Assembly: GCA_016712315.1 (NCBI GenBank)
Contig: JADJRG010000022.1
Span: forward strand, 930,001-994,000
Direction of reading: 5' to 3'
DNA length: 64,000 bases
Origin: Nannocystis sp.
GTDB taxonomy: Bacteria; Myxococcota_A; Polyangia; Nannocystales; Nannocystaceae
Positions 33,000 to 41,223 of the stretch are shown here, piece by piece. The notes below the pieces were generated by a model, which made no database searches, was not told the DNA's origin, and saw only the letters and a program-made list of their open reading frames with translations. The number at the start of each line of letters is the position of its first letter. The stretch's first letter is position 1. The position numbers and the translations under genes were made by a program.

Positions 33000-34055
33000 T
33001 CACTTGGGCTCGCGGAGCAGGCGCACACGGACGTGTTGGTGCTGACGCAGCTTGTACTGCGCGTGCGAGCTCTCGCCCAGCTCGTTCGACTCCGCGGTCG
33101 CGCGATCGAGCACCTGGAACTCCGCCAGCACGAAGACGACGCTGCCGCGGCCGCCTTGGCGCTCCTCGGGGCCCAGCAGATCGGCCACGCGCACCGGCAG
33201 GTCGGCGATGAAGTTCAAGATCTTGAAGCCAGCCCCCGAGAACTCGTTGGTCTCGAGCCCGCCCCCGTCCTCGCCCTCCGCCGCGCTCCTGGTCGCCTGC
33301 AGCCGCGACCCGTCGATCAGCGAGTTCACCGTCTGCCCCGGGACCACATAGTTGAAGGGGATACAGCGGCGCAGCATGATCTGCAGCGTCGGCACCAGGT
33401 CCTCGGGACCGCGGACGATCAAGCGGAAGCGCAGGCGGTCGAACACCCGCGCCGCGTTGGTCTCGCGCTTGACCAGCATCTTCGTGATCAGCGAGTCCTT
33501 GGTCTTACGCGACCACGAGAACTCGACCACGGGCACCCCTGCGGTCCGCAGCGCGTCGATCATCAGCGTCACGTTCTCCTCGACCAACGAGAAGATCTGG
33601 TTGTCTGAGATCGCCAGGGTCGTCCGCAGCTCGCGGGCGTCCAGGTGATAGATGATGTGCATCACCTTGAGCAACATGCAGGCTTGGCGCTGCTGCGCCG
33701 AGCTCTTGCCCGAGGCGATCAGCGGCAGCGCTAGCCAATCGACGCCGCTGGCGATCGCTTCATCCAAGCGGATCTTGAGGGTCTCGAGGATGTAGCGGGC
33801 CGCCTGCGCGCGCAGCTCCTGCAAGCGGTCGCGGTCGCGCGGATCGTCGACATCCAGGCAGTTCAACGCGAGCAAGCGCCGCACCTCATCCTCGGTCGTG
33901 AAGGAGAGGCGATGCCAGTCGACGACCGACTGTCCGCGCAGCAGGAGCTGGATCTCGCTGATGTCTTGCAGCGAGAGCGCAGCGCCACCGTCGGCGCGCC
34001 GCCACAGGCTGTGCGAAGTAGGCAAGCCCGGGCGATCTGGATCCTGGCGGCTCAT
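33000..34055 (-). CDS. Conserved-looking protein with possible RelA/SpoT-like segment
   Basis: A 351-residue soluble protein with an Arg-rich N-terminus and a mostly alpha-helical first half. Residues about 180-250 (SRKTKDSLITKML, then RVFDRLRFRLIVRGPEDLV) resemble the RelA/SpoT nucleotidyltransferase core, in which a Ser-x-x-x-K-x-x motif is followed by a D-x-x-x-x-R-x-I-V strand. The match is partial: the later catalytic Glu and the usual length are not evident, so synthetase activity is not claimed. I have a vague memory of a myxobacterial TIGR-family protein of this kind. The next gene starts 12 bases downstream. Confidence 0.6.
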   Translation of the reverse strand: MSRQDPDRPGLPTSHSLWRRADGGAALSLQDISEIQLLLRGQSVVDWHRLSFTTEDEVRRLLALNCLDVDDPRDRDRLQELRAQAARYILETLKIRLDEAIASGVDWLALPLIASGKSSAQQRQACMLLKVMHIIYHLDARELRTTLAISDNQIFSLVEENVTLMIDALRTAGVPVVEFSWSRKTKDSLITKMLVKRETNAARVFDRLRFRLIVRGPEDLVPTLQIMLRRCIPFNYVVPGQTVNSLIDGSRLQATRSAAEGEDGGGLETNEFSGAGFKILNFIADLPVRVADLLGPEERQGGRGSVVFVLAEFQVLDRATAESNELGESSHAQYKLRQHQHVRVRLLREPK

Positions 34056-34094
34056 CGCCCTGCACCTCGCGCGAGGCCGAGCGCAGCGCGGGGC

Positions 34095-34184
34095 TCAGCC
34101 GAGGCGGCGCGAGAACCGCAAAGTACCCACCAAGAGGCCGACGGTGATGAGAGCTGCACAGATATTTCCGAGGTAGGCGGTCAT
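34095..34184 (-). CDS. 29-residue single-helix membrane peptide
   Basis: A frame of 29 codons with AGGAAG ending 8 bases before the ATG. The peptide MTAYLGNICAALITVGLLVG (first 20 residues) has one hydrophobic stretch of about 15 residues, followed by TLRFSRRLG, a basic tail, so it fits a small membrane protein with its C-terminus inside. It ends 39 bases before the ATG of the RelA/SpoT-like gene, in the same direction. Its size makes a chance frame possible, but the ribosome site, composition and position support it. Confidence 0.5.
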   Translation of the reverse strand: MTAYLGNICAALITVGLLVGTLRFSRRLG

Positions 34185-34564
34185 GTGGGGAGCTTCCTGT
34201 CTGGCGTGCGCGGCGAGCGTGGTCGTCACCTATCACGAGTGCTGCGATCTACGGAAAAAACGCACAATGTAAGACAAGAGCGCGGCGACCGGGCTCGGGC
34301 CTCGCCCTCACACCCCGTACGCATCGCCGCAAATAACATATTCCCGAGGCCCGCGGAAAGCCTTGATAACGCGCAGCGCATCGCGGCGCAGAGCGCCCTA
34401 GAGGCCCTCTTGCGCGCTCAATTACGAGATCGAGGGGATCGCCGAGGACGCGCGCCCACGAGGCCCGCGCGCTCACCAGAGATCTTCGCAGCGATCGCCT
34501 CCAGGGCGATCGCGCACCCGCGACGTGCTGGCGCGCGCACAGCAGTGCGGGTAGCGTTCCGCCC
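34185..34564. other. Gene-free divergent region
   Basis: The 380 bases between the small membrane peptide and the plus-strand gene at 34565 contain no supported CDS. An AT-richer core (34235-34380) includes GGAAAAAACGCACAATG and CAAATAACATATTCCC. A 9-bp inverted pair, CGGGCCTCG near 34301 and CGAGGCCCG near 34350, could fold. Both flanking genes must be transcribed from here, but no sigma-70 pair is clear enough to name. Confidence 0.5.
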
Positions 34565-34978
34565 ATGGCGGATCAACGCGCTGACGACGACGATCGTATG
34601 AGCTCCAGCTTCCGTCGCAAGCTCAGCGAGGGCATCACCGGCCTCTTGGACCCCGAGGGGGCCTTCGGCAAGGGACGCGACTACGTCTCGGGCTTCGCCC
34701 AAGGGACCAAGAGCGAGCTGGTGCGCATCTTCGCCAGCGAGGTCCGATCCTTCCTCGACAACATGGACAGCGTCGAGATGCTCCAGCGCGTGATCGCCGG
34801 CCTCGTCATCGACGTCAAGGCTGAGATCCGCTTCTCGGTCGACAAAGAGGGCAAGCTCCGCGCCGCCGTCACCCGCCAGGACACGAAGGCCAGCGCCCCC
34901 GAGCCCGCGCCCCCAGCGCCCCCAGCGCCCGCCGCCCCGTCACCGACCAAACCGCGCCCGGCCAGCGACCCCGAGTGA
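34565..34978 (+). CDS. Small conserved-looking cytoplasmic protein
   Basis: A 137-residue protein with an acidic start (MADQRADDDDR), a helical body that contains LLDPEGAFGKGRDYVSGFAQGTKSELVRIFASEV and IAGLVIDVKAEIRFSVDKEG, and a Pro/Ala-rich disordered tail (110-137). The helical, Lys-rich body suggests a protein-binding or granule-associated role, but no family is recognised. The frame has the codon use of the genome. It converges on a 64-residue protein 21 bases away. Confidence 0.6.
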   Translation: MADQRADDDDRMSSSFRRKLSEGITGLLDPEGAFGKGRDYVSGFAQGTKSELVRIFASEVRSFLDNMDSVEMLQRVIAGLVIDVKAEIRFSVDKEGKLRAAVTRQDTKASAPEPAPPAPPAPAAPSPTKPRPASDPE

Positions 34979-34999
34979 CGCGCGCCAGCGGGCTCGCGC

Positions 35000-35194
35000 T
35001 CAATCGAGCGAGAGCCCGCTCAACACCCCGGGTCGCGCCTCGATCTCCCCCTCTTCTTCATCCTTGCCCACCTTACCGCCGCCGCGCTCGTCGTCCTCGG
35101 GGAAGACCCCGAGCTTGCGGTTGATGAGGCGGTAGAGATCTTGGCCGAGCTTGAGCCCGAAGCCGGAGATGATCGCGCGAATCAGGGTCGACAT
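35000..35194 (-). CDS. 64-residue hypothetical protein
   Basis: A short protein starting MSTLIRAIISGFGLKLGQDLY with an amphipathic helix, followed by an acidic, Gly/Lys-rich segment (EDDERGGGKVGKDEEEGE). The frame has good codon use and no strong overlapping alternative. It converges with the gene at 34565 and lies 51 bases after the start region of the lipoprotein at 35246-36190. The helix could lie on a membrane surface. No family is recognised. Confidence 0.5.
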   Translation of the reverse strand: MSTLIRAIISGFGLKLGQDLYRLINRKLGVFPEDDERGGGKVGKDEEEGEIEARPGVLSGLSLD

Positions 35195-35245
35195 GCGGAG
35201 GATCCTAGCAGCCCCCGCACGAACTCGCCTGCGCGGCCGCGCCAG

Positions 35246-36190
35246 CTACTCCGGGATCGCGCACACCCCGAGGTCCCCATACCCGGGCGGGGCCATGCCA
35301 TCCGCGAAGTACGGCACGCAGCTCTCGCTCTCCTGGCACGGGCCGTCCCCCTCTGAGATCGCGCAGAAGGGCGAGCAGCAGCCGTTCGCGTCGATACACC
35401 CGGCGCTCGAAGCCGCGCCCACGCACATCAGCCCCGGCTGGCACTGGTTCGTGTAGCTACAACCGGATCCTTGGCCGCCCTCCCCTGGGCCGACGCTGGT
35501 CTTGAAGCAGACGAACGAGTCGCCACCAGAGGGATAGCAGCCCTGCCCCGCCGCGCAGTCTTGGACCAGCGGATCGCAGTTCGCGAGGCAGATCGGCAGC
35601 GAGCCGTCGTTGTAGGTCACGCACTTCGCCCCGCTCTGCGGGCACAGATCGTTCGCGTCGCAGAACTCGACGCAGGTGCCGCCCATCCCTTCATCGTCGG
35701 TCAGCAGACAGATGAAGCCGAGCGCGCAGTCATCGAGGCCGGTGTACTTGCCGTCCTTGACGTCGCAAGGGTCACCGACCTGCCCCTCACCCGCGACCGG
35801 CACGCACTTGTTGATCCCCCACGGCTCCCCCTCCATCGGCGACACCGCGGTGCACTTCTCGCCGCGCGGGCAGTCCTGAGACTTCGGATCGCAGGCGCCG
35901 GTCATGCCTCCGGTGTCACAGTCGAGGAACGAGCAGCCGGTGTCTGTCTCGCCGGCGCTCGTCGAGCTGGTCATCGACGTCGTCATCGATGTCGTCGAGC
36001 CGCTGCTCGTCCCAGCGGTGCTGTCGGTCGAGCCGCTGCTCGACGTCGTCGGATCGCCGGTCATCGAGCTCGATCCGCTGGTCTCTGTCTCCGCCTCGGT
36101 CTCTGAGGCCTTCGGGTTACAGGCGAACGAGAGCGCCAGCAAGGCGCTCGCCAACAGCAGGGATCCAGGAGCGTGTAGTGTCATCGTCAT
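35246..36190 (-). CDS. Cys-rich lipoprotein
   Basis: A 314-residue lipoprotein with the signal ending in LSFAC, a Ser/Thr/Gly linker (30-85), then about 230 residues with more than 25 Cys in patterns such as CPRGEKCTAVS, CDANDLCPQSGAKC and CQPGLMCVG. It belongs to the broad class of disulphide-rich secreted proteins seen in this genome, without a repeat of DUF4215 type. Two Met codons, at 36188-36190 and 36182-36184, are both acceptable starts. It diverges from lexA, so the LexA-box region may affect it. Confidence 0.75.
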   Translation of the reverse strand: MTMTLHAPGSLLLASALLALSFACNPKASETEAETETSGSSSMTGDPTTSSSGSTDSTAGTSSGSTTSMTTSMTSSTSAGETDTGCSFLDCDTGGMTGACDPKSQDCPRGEKCTAVSPMEGEPWGINKCVPVAGEGQVGDPCDVKDGKYTGLDDCALGFICLLTDDEGMGGTCVEFCDANDLCPQSGAKCVTYNDGSLPICLANCDPLVQDCAAGQGCYPSGGDSFVCFKTSVGPGEGGQGSGCSYTNQCQPGLMCVGAASSAGCIDANGCCSPFCAISEGDGPCQESESCVPYFADGMAPPGYGDLGVCAIPE

Positions 36191-36287
36191 TCGCCACATT
36201 ACCAGAGGACAGGTCCAGCCCGCTGCACCTGAGGACGGACGAGCCCCCGCGAGTCGACGCGAGATCCCCCGCGATCTCACCAAAACC

Positions 36288-36314
36288 TTGACCTTAACCC
36301 CGACTTTGTATACA
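36288..36314 (+). promoter_or_regulatory. lexA promoter (sigma-70 type)
   Basis: TTGACC (36288-36293) and TATACA (36309-36314) with a 15-base spacer, slightly short, upstream of lexA. A start near 36321 would fall inside the LexA box. The -35 and -10 hexamers are better than anything else in the gap. No ribosome-binding site is evident before either candidate lexA start. Confidence 0.5.
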
Positions 36315-36324
36315 CCCGTTCAGT
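36308..36324 (+). promoter_or_regulatory. LexA box (Myxococcus type)
   Basis: GTATACACCCGTTCAGT matches the Myxococcus-type LexA consensus CTRHAMRYBYGTTCAGS at 15 of 17 positions, including the whole GTTCAG half; the mismatches are the first and last bases. It overlaps the -10 element and start region of the lexA promoter, so LexA should repress its own gene. The box also lies in the divergent region of the Cys-rich lipoprotein gene. Confidence 0.75.
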
Positions 36325-36367
36325 GTCCTCAATGGCGCAGACCCCGCAAACGCACCACGACGCTGCC

Positions 36368-36994
36368 ATGAAGCCCACGTTGACCCACCGCCAGCAGCAA
36401 GCGCTGAGCTTCATCTCGAGCTGCCTCGACCAGCGCGGCTACCCGCCGACCCTCCGGGAGATCGGCGAGCACATGGGGATCCGCTCGACCAACGGCGTCA
36501 ACGACCACCTCAAGGCGCTCGAGCGCAAGGGGTACCTCCAGCGCGACGAGCTGAAGAGCCGCGCCTTGCGCCCCGTGGATCAGCCCGAGAGCAGGCGCGC
36601 CGAGGTGCCGATCCTCGGCCGCGTCGCCGCCGGCCAGCCGATCCTCGCCGAAGAGAACATCGTCGACAGCGTCGGCGTCGACCCATTCTTCCTGGGGTCG
36701 ACCGACTCACGCGAGGTCTTCGGCCTCGTCGTCCAGGGCGAGAGCATGATCGACGACGGGATCCACGACGGCGACTACATCTTCGTCCGCCGCCAATCGA
36801 CCGCCGAGCGCGGGGAGATCGTCGTCGTGATGATCGAAGGTGAGGCCACCGTGAAGCGGATCTACCCTGAGGGCGACCGGATCCGCCTCCAGCCGGCCCA
36901 CCCCACGATGGCCCCGATCTACCTCAGCCGCGCTGATTTTCGCGCCGCCGAGGTCTTGGGCAAGGTCATCGGCGTCTTTCGCCGCGTCCACTAG
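36368..36994 (+). CDS. lexA: LexA repressor
   Basis: A 208-residue SOS repressor. The N-terminal winged helix contains LTHRQQQALSFI and PTLREIGEHMGIRSTNGVNDHLKAL. The self-cleavage bond is Ala88-Gly89 in RVAAGQP, the nucleophile is Ser126 in VQGESM, and Lys163 in TVKRIY completes the dyad. I chose the ATG at 36368 because LTHRQQ then lies at the usual position; ATG 36332 or GTG 36323 would add 12 to 15 residues, and GTG 36323 lies inside the LexA box. The upstream LexA box implies autoregulation. Cleavage of LexA upon RecA activation would derepress the SOS genes. Confidence 0.96.
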   Translation: MKPTLTHRQQQALSFISSCLDQRGYPPTLREIGEHMGIRSTNGVNDHLKALERKGYLQRDELKSRALRPVDQPESRRAEVPILGRVAAGQPILAEENIVDSVGVDPFFLGSTDSREVFGLVVQGESMIDDGIHDGDYIFVRRQSTAERGEIVVVMIEGEATVKRIYPEGDRIRLQPAHPTMAPIYLSRADFRAAEVLGKVIGVFRRVH

Positions 36995-37125
36995 CCCTCA
37001 GGCCCCGTAGCGGCGGGATCGCCGCGTGAACGACCCGACCCCACCAGCGCCCCCGACGCCGCCAGATCCTCCCGTCCAAGCGGCCGGATCGCCCCTCTCC
37101 ATCAACTTTCGCTACATTGGAGCCC

Positions 37126-39282
37126 GTGAACCGCCGCCAGGCCTCAGCGGGCGCCATCATCGCCTGCTTCCTCGCCTCGATCGCGATCAACGTCGGTGTG
37201 ATCGTGACCAGCGCGAGCCTCTACGCGGGCGGTGACGCGCTTCACCTGCCCGCGACCAGCCTCCAGCGGCCACGCTGCGGCCAGATCAGCCGCGAGCTCC
37301 TCGAGCTGGTGATCGCCGGCCCAAACGGCCGCCCTGGCGCCCTCGCCCTCGAGCTCCGCGACGTCCTCTTCGGCCCCCCCTGCGCCGAAGAGCCCCTCCT
37401 CATCGCCCTCGTCGACCCCGACGAGCCCCCACCTCGCGATCCGCTCGCACCCGAACCAGAGCGCGAGCGCGAGCGCCCCAAGCCGCCCAAACCAGAGCTC
37501 AAACCAGATCCGGAGCGCGAGCCAGAGCCCGCGCCGCTGCCAGAGCCGGAGCCGGAGCCGGAGCCAGAGCCAGAGCCGGAGCCGGAGCCCCAGCAACCTC
37601 AAGAGAAGATCGACTTCGTGCTCGAGCAGCTCAAGATGGTCGAGCAGCTCGACGAGCACGACGAAGAGCACGCCCCAAGCGACGCCCACTACCTCTCCAA
37701 CATCAACCGCGAAGTCCTCGAAGAGACCCGCGCGCGCATGACCAACCTGATCCGCGACGCCGACGAGGCCAAGGCGCAGCAGCTCGAGCGCTCGGAGGTC
37801 AAGGACCAGGGCACCGCCGACGAGCAGAAGATCGCCGAGGAGCAGGAGAAGAAGAGCCAGCTCGCCCGCGAGGCGCCCCGCGAGCCGGTCGCCCCGCAGC
37901 CCAAGCTCGCCGCCGCCGAGGATCCCAAGCCCAAGAGCCTGCTCTCGATGCGCGACCTCAAGCCGCGCGAGCACGCGGAGGCGCTCACCAAGCAGGAGTC
38001 GCAGGCCAACGCGGCGGCCGACGGCACCCTCAACGCGGAGCGCCCCGAGCAGGCCCCCGCGCGCGCCCTCGCGGAGCAGCGCGCCCGCAACCGCTCGCGC
38101 GAGAAGGACGCCAAGTTCAAGCTCTCACAGCAGGACCTCACGGCCATGTTCGGCAAGGACCTCGACGCCCAACGCGCCCTCGTCTCCGAGCGCCAGTCCA
38201 AGCAGAAGGGCGTGTGGGAGGGGGCCCGCGAGCGCTGGCAGTCGCCGCTCGAGAACATGGTCCCAGAGGTGAAGATGGGCAACCAGACCGCCCTGCGGTC
38301 GCGCAAGCACCCCTTCGCCCGCTACATCGCGACCATCCACCGCGGCATCCACGACCTCTGGGCCTGGGGCTTCCTCGAGCAGCTCGACACCCAGCCGCGC
38401 AGCCACCCCTTCAACAAACCTGACCTTTGGACCAGGGTCGAGATCGTCCTCCTGAGCGACGGCACCATCGACAAGGTCAAGACCGTCCGCTTCTCCGGCA
38501 ACACCGGCTTTGATGCAGCCGCCCGCGAGATCATCCACGCGTCCGCCCCCTTCCCTCAGCCTCCGAGCGAGATCCTCAGCGGCAACGGCAAGGTCTACAT
38601 CCACTGGGCCTTCCACCGCGACGAGCGCGCCTGCGGCACCTTCGGCGCCGAACCATTCATCCTCGACAACGCTGGCGCTGGCGATCGCCCGGATCCCTCG
38701 CGCCCCGTCCGCGGCACCGGCAACGAGCGCGAGGCGATGGAGAGCCGCCGCCTCTCGCGCCAGCTCCCCCCCTCCGGCCCGCCCGGCCCGGAAGGACCCG
38801 CCCCGCCGCCCAGCGCCAGCCCGAGCGAGCCAGAAGAGCCCCCGAACCGCCGCCCCAAGGCGGGCAGCGCCCCGCTCCTCGAAGAGGGCACCGATCCCGC
38901 CGCGGACGACGCCGCCGCCCAAGCCGAAGCCACCAAGGCCGCGAGCGGCTGGCTCTTCGACTTCGCCGCGGGCGACCTCGAAAAGCTCCTACTGCGCAGC
39001 AGCCTCCCCTTCTACGCCGGCGATCAGATCGTCGCGCGCAACAAGGACGAGCTCCGCGCCCTCTTGACCGGCATTCTCGACGAGTCCAAGGGCGCCGGCC
39101 GCCCGAGCGCCGCCAAGGTCTACAGCGCCGCGGGCCTCCGCAAGGCGCTCGGCAACGTCCCGGCCGGGGTGAACGAGGGCGACGGCCGCCTCTTCGCGCT
39201 CACCAAGATCGCCGGCGATCCCTTGGTGCTCCTCCTCGAGCGCCGCTTCGGCGCCTGGCGCCTGGTCGGGATCGCCCGTTAG
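37126..39282 (+). CDS. TonB/TolA-like energy-transducer protein with extra C-terminal domain
   Basis: A 718-residue protein. A single membrane helix near the N-terminus (IIACFLASIAINVGVIVTSA) is followed by a Pro/Glu-rich region with an EP repeat (PEPEPEPEPEPEP), then a coiled-coil-prone Lys/Glu/Ala stretch, typical of TonB/TolA spacers. Residues about 385-490 (YIATIHRGIHDLW, DGTIDKVKTVRFSG, FDAAAREIIHASAPFPQPP) match a TonB/TolA C-terminal domain. A further ~200 residues follow, with a Pro-rich linker and a small domain (LFDFAAGDLEKLLLRSSLPFY) unusual for this family. GTG 37126 was chosen because GGAG lies just upstream; TTG 37117 is an alternative. Confidence 0.82.
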   Translation: MNRRQASAGAIIACFLASIAINVGVIVTSASLYAGGDALHLPATSLQRPRCGQISRELLELVIAGPNGRPGALALELRDVLFGPPCAEEPLLIALVDPDEPPPRDPLAPEPERERERPKPPKPELKPDPEREPEPAPLPEPEPEPEPEPEPEPEPQQPQEKIDFVLEQLKMVEQLDEHDEEHAPSDAHYLSNINREVLEETRARMTNLIRDADEAKAQQLERSEVKDQGTADEQKIAEEQEKKSQLAREAPREPVAPQPKLAAAEDPKPKSLLSMRDLKPREHAEALTKQESQANAAADGTLNAERPEQAPARALAEQRARNRSREKDAKFKLSQQDLTAMFGKDLDAQRALVSERQSKQKGVWEGARERWQSPLENMVPEVKMGNQTALRSRKHPFARYIATIHRGIHDLWAWGFLEQLDTQPRSHPFNKPDLWTRVEIVLLSDGTIDKVKTVRFSGNTGFDAAAREIIHASAPFPQPPSEILSGNGKVYIHWAFHRDERACGTFGAEPFILDNAGAGDRPDPSRPVRGTGNEREAMESRRLSRQLPPSGPPGPEGPAPPPSASPSEPEEPPNRRPKAGSAPLLEEGTDPAADDAAAQAEATKAASGWLFDFAAGDLEKLLLRSSLPFYAGDQIVARNKDELRALLTGILDESKGAGRPSAAKVYSAAGLRKALGNVPAGVNEGDGRLFALTKIAGDPLVLLLERRFGAWRLVGIAR

Positions 39283-39294
39283 CGCGAGCGTCCG

Positions 39295-40344
39295 TCACAC
39301 AGGCCGCGGATCGGGCAGCCCTGGCGGCACCCGCTCCACCCGCAGCGCCCCGCGCAGGTAGCGGCGCCCCTCAGCAGCTCGCTCGCCCAGCGGCGGCGCG
39401 CCGACCCACAGTTGGCGAGAAGGCGCCCATCCCAGCCCCTCCAAGGCGTTGTTTAAGATCTGCTCTTCAGGACATGCATACAAGACCAGCATCGGGCCGA
39501 CGATCGGCGGCTCGGCCGCGAGAGGCCGCGTCGACAGCCCCGACCTGCGCAGCAGCGCCGGCGCCAAGAAGATCGGCCCCTCTCCCCCACGATGCAGCCG
39601 CCCGCCCTCACACAGCACCTCCACCTCGGGCAGCGCCGCCCAACGATCGAGCGCCGCGAAGAACGCCGCCGCGACGCTCGGTGAGCTCGGCCCCGAGAAC
39701 GCCTCCGGATCCTCGGCCGAGCCGATCCGCGCGCCGACCCACAGCCGCTGCAAGTGACGCTCGAGCCGCGTCATCGACCCACACACCAGCGCCCTGCCGA
39801 TCCTCCGCGGATCGCACCCACCCCGCCGCAGCGACGCCCGCGCCAGCACATACGCGGCCAGCTCGCGATCGCCGTCGGCGGCGACCACTGCGACCCGCTC
39901 GAGCGCCGGAGCGACCCCAGCCTCCGGCCAAGCGCGCGCGGCGACGTCGTTCGCTCCCAGCCCCTCGACCGTCAACGCCCCCTCCAAGCGCGGAGCGAAG
40001 GACGCGAGCAGCTCCAGGCCCGCCGTGCACGCCGCCGCCTCCGCGCCCACGTGCACCCGACGACCCTGCCGCAGCCGCCGCCACACCGCCGCCAAACACT
40101 CCAGCGGCTGCCCTGCCCGCTCGATCACCCGCGCGGGCTCGCCCCCATAAGGCGGTCGAAACCGCTCCTCACGCAGCGCCCACAGCTCGCGCTGCGCCCG
40201 GCCGATCACCCGCTGGCGATCCCACGCGACCAGCCCATGAGACCCCGCGAGCGCCTCACCGATCGCGTCCGAGCGCAGCGCGAGCTGCTCCAGCAGCGGC
40301 CCTTGCCACGCGCGCGCGGCGGCGGCGAGGCGCTCGGGTCTCAT
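39295..40344 (-). CDS. Short, divergent aldehyde-dehydrogenase-superfamily protein
   Basis: A 349-residue protein that keeps recognisable ALDH features in the second half: GGCDPRRIGRALV aligns with the catalytic-Cys motif, and VEVLCEGGRLHRGGEGPIFLAPALL followed by PIVGPMLVLYACPEEQ matches the late catalytic-domain pattern. The N-terminal cofactor domain is reduced and no ELGG general-base motif is visible, and the protein is about 130 residues shorter than a normal ALDH. It may be a non-catalytic or acyl-reductase-type relative. The start ATG lies 6 bases after the PNP stop, in the same operon as the Ser/Thr kinase. Confidence 0.6.
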   Translation of the reverse strand: MRPERLAAAARAWQGPLLEQLALRSDAIGEALAGSHGLVAWDRQRVIGRAQRELWALREERFRPPYGGEPARVIERAGQPLECLAAVWRRLRQGRRVHVGAEAAACTAGLELLASFAPRLEGALTVEGLGANDVAARAWPEAGVAPALERVAVVAADGDRELAAYVLARASLRRGGCDPRRIGRALVCGSMTRLERHLQRLWVGARIGSAEDPEAFSGPSSPSVAAAFFAALDRWAALPEVEVLCEGGRLHRGGEGPIFLAPALLRRSGLSTRPLAAEPPIVGPMLVLYACPEEQILNNALEGLGWAPSRQLWVGAPPLGERAAEGRRYLRGALRVERVPPGLPDPRPV

Positions 40345-40349
40345 CGCGC

Positions 40350-41189
40350 TCAAGACGCCGTGGGATCCTCCGCGAGCAGCGCCGCCAGCAGACGAGCGAC
40401 CCGCGGCCGCGCCGCGTCGCTGCGCTCCTCGACCTCTGCGTGCGACAGCCCGACGATCCCCGCGACGTTCGTCACCACCGCGACGCCCGCGACCACGGCC
40501 CCCTCCGCGACCGCCAGCAGCGCCTCGTAGGTCGTTGACATACCAACAATATCGCCGCCTAGGCGCCGCAGCGCCTCGGTCTCGGCCGGCGTCTCATACT
40601 GCGGCCCACGGCAGTGCACATACACCGCCTCGCGCATCGCCCCCAGCCCCGCCTCGGCCGCGATCGCCTGCGCGCGCGCCCGCAGCCGCGGCTCATACAG
40701 GGCCCCGCAGCCGACGAAGCGCGGCCCGATCAGCGGCGTAGGTCCGAGCAGGCCGATCTGATCTTTGATCAGCACGACATCCCCTGGGACGAGCACCGGC
40801 GACAGCCCGCCCGCCGCGCAGGTGAGCGCCACGCCGCGCGCCCCGCAGGCCAACGCCGCCGCCAACGCCGCCGTGCACACCTGCACCGAATGCCCCTCAT
40901 ACGGGTGAATACGCCCTGTCTGGACCACCACCCGACGCGCGCCGATCGTCCCGATCACCAGCGCCTTGCCGTGGCCGGCGACCCCTGGCGTCGGCATGCC
41001 CAGCTCCGCCAGCGCGATCGTCTCCTCGACCGCGAGCCCGAGCCCGCCGTCGCCCTGCATCAGCCCCTTACCGAAGCCGGAGCCGCAGATCAGCGCCCAG
41101 TCGATCGGCCGCCCCTGCAGGCGCCGCTGCAGCGTCATCGTCGCCCGCTCGACCACCGCGTCGAAGCTCTGTCCTTGAGTCGCGTCCAT
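40350..41189 (-). CDS. Purine nucleoside phosphorylase
   Basis: A 279-residue trimeric-type purine nucleoside phosphorylase that releases free purine base and ribose-1-phosphate. ICGSGFGKG is the phosphate loop, GRIHPYEGH holds the phosphate- and purine-binding residues, GPQYETPAETEAL and DIVGMSTTYE are the ribose and purine pocket, and VVTNVAGIV carries the base-binding Asn. It belongs to the PunA/DeoD-II class by motif spelling. It is 34 bases after the Ser/Thr kinase gene. Good ATG, normal length. Confidence 0.93.
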   Translation of the reverse strand: MDATQGQSFDAVVERATMTLQRRLQGRPIDWALICGSGFGKGLMQGDGGLGLAVEETIALAELGMPTPGVAGHGKALVIGTIGARRVVVQTGRIHPYEGHSVQVCTAALAAALACGARGVALTCAAGGLSPVLVPGDVVLIKDQIGLLGPTPLIGPRFVGCGALYEPRLRARAQAIAAEAGLGAMREAVYVHCRGPQYETPAETEALRRLGGDIVGMSTTYEALLAVAEGAVVAGVAVVTNVAGIVGLSHAEVEERSDAARPRVARLLAALLAEDPTAS

Positions 41190-41223
41190 GCTCGCCCCTC
41201 CGGGTCAACGCCCGTCGTCTCGA

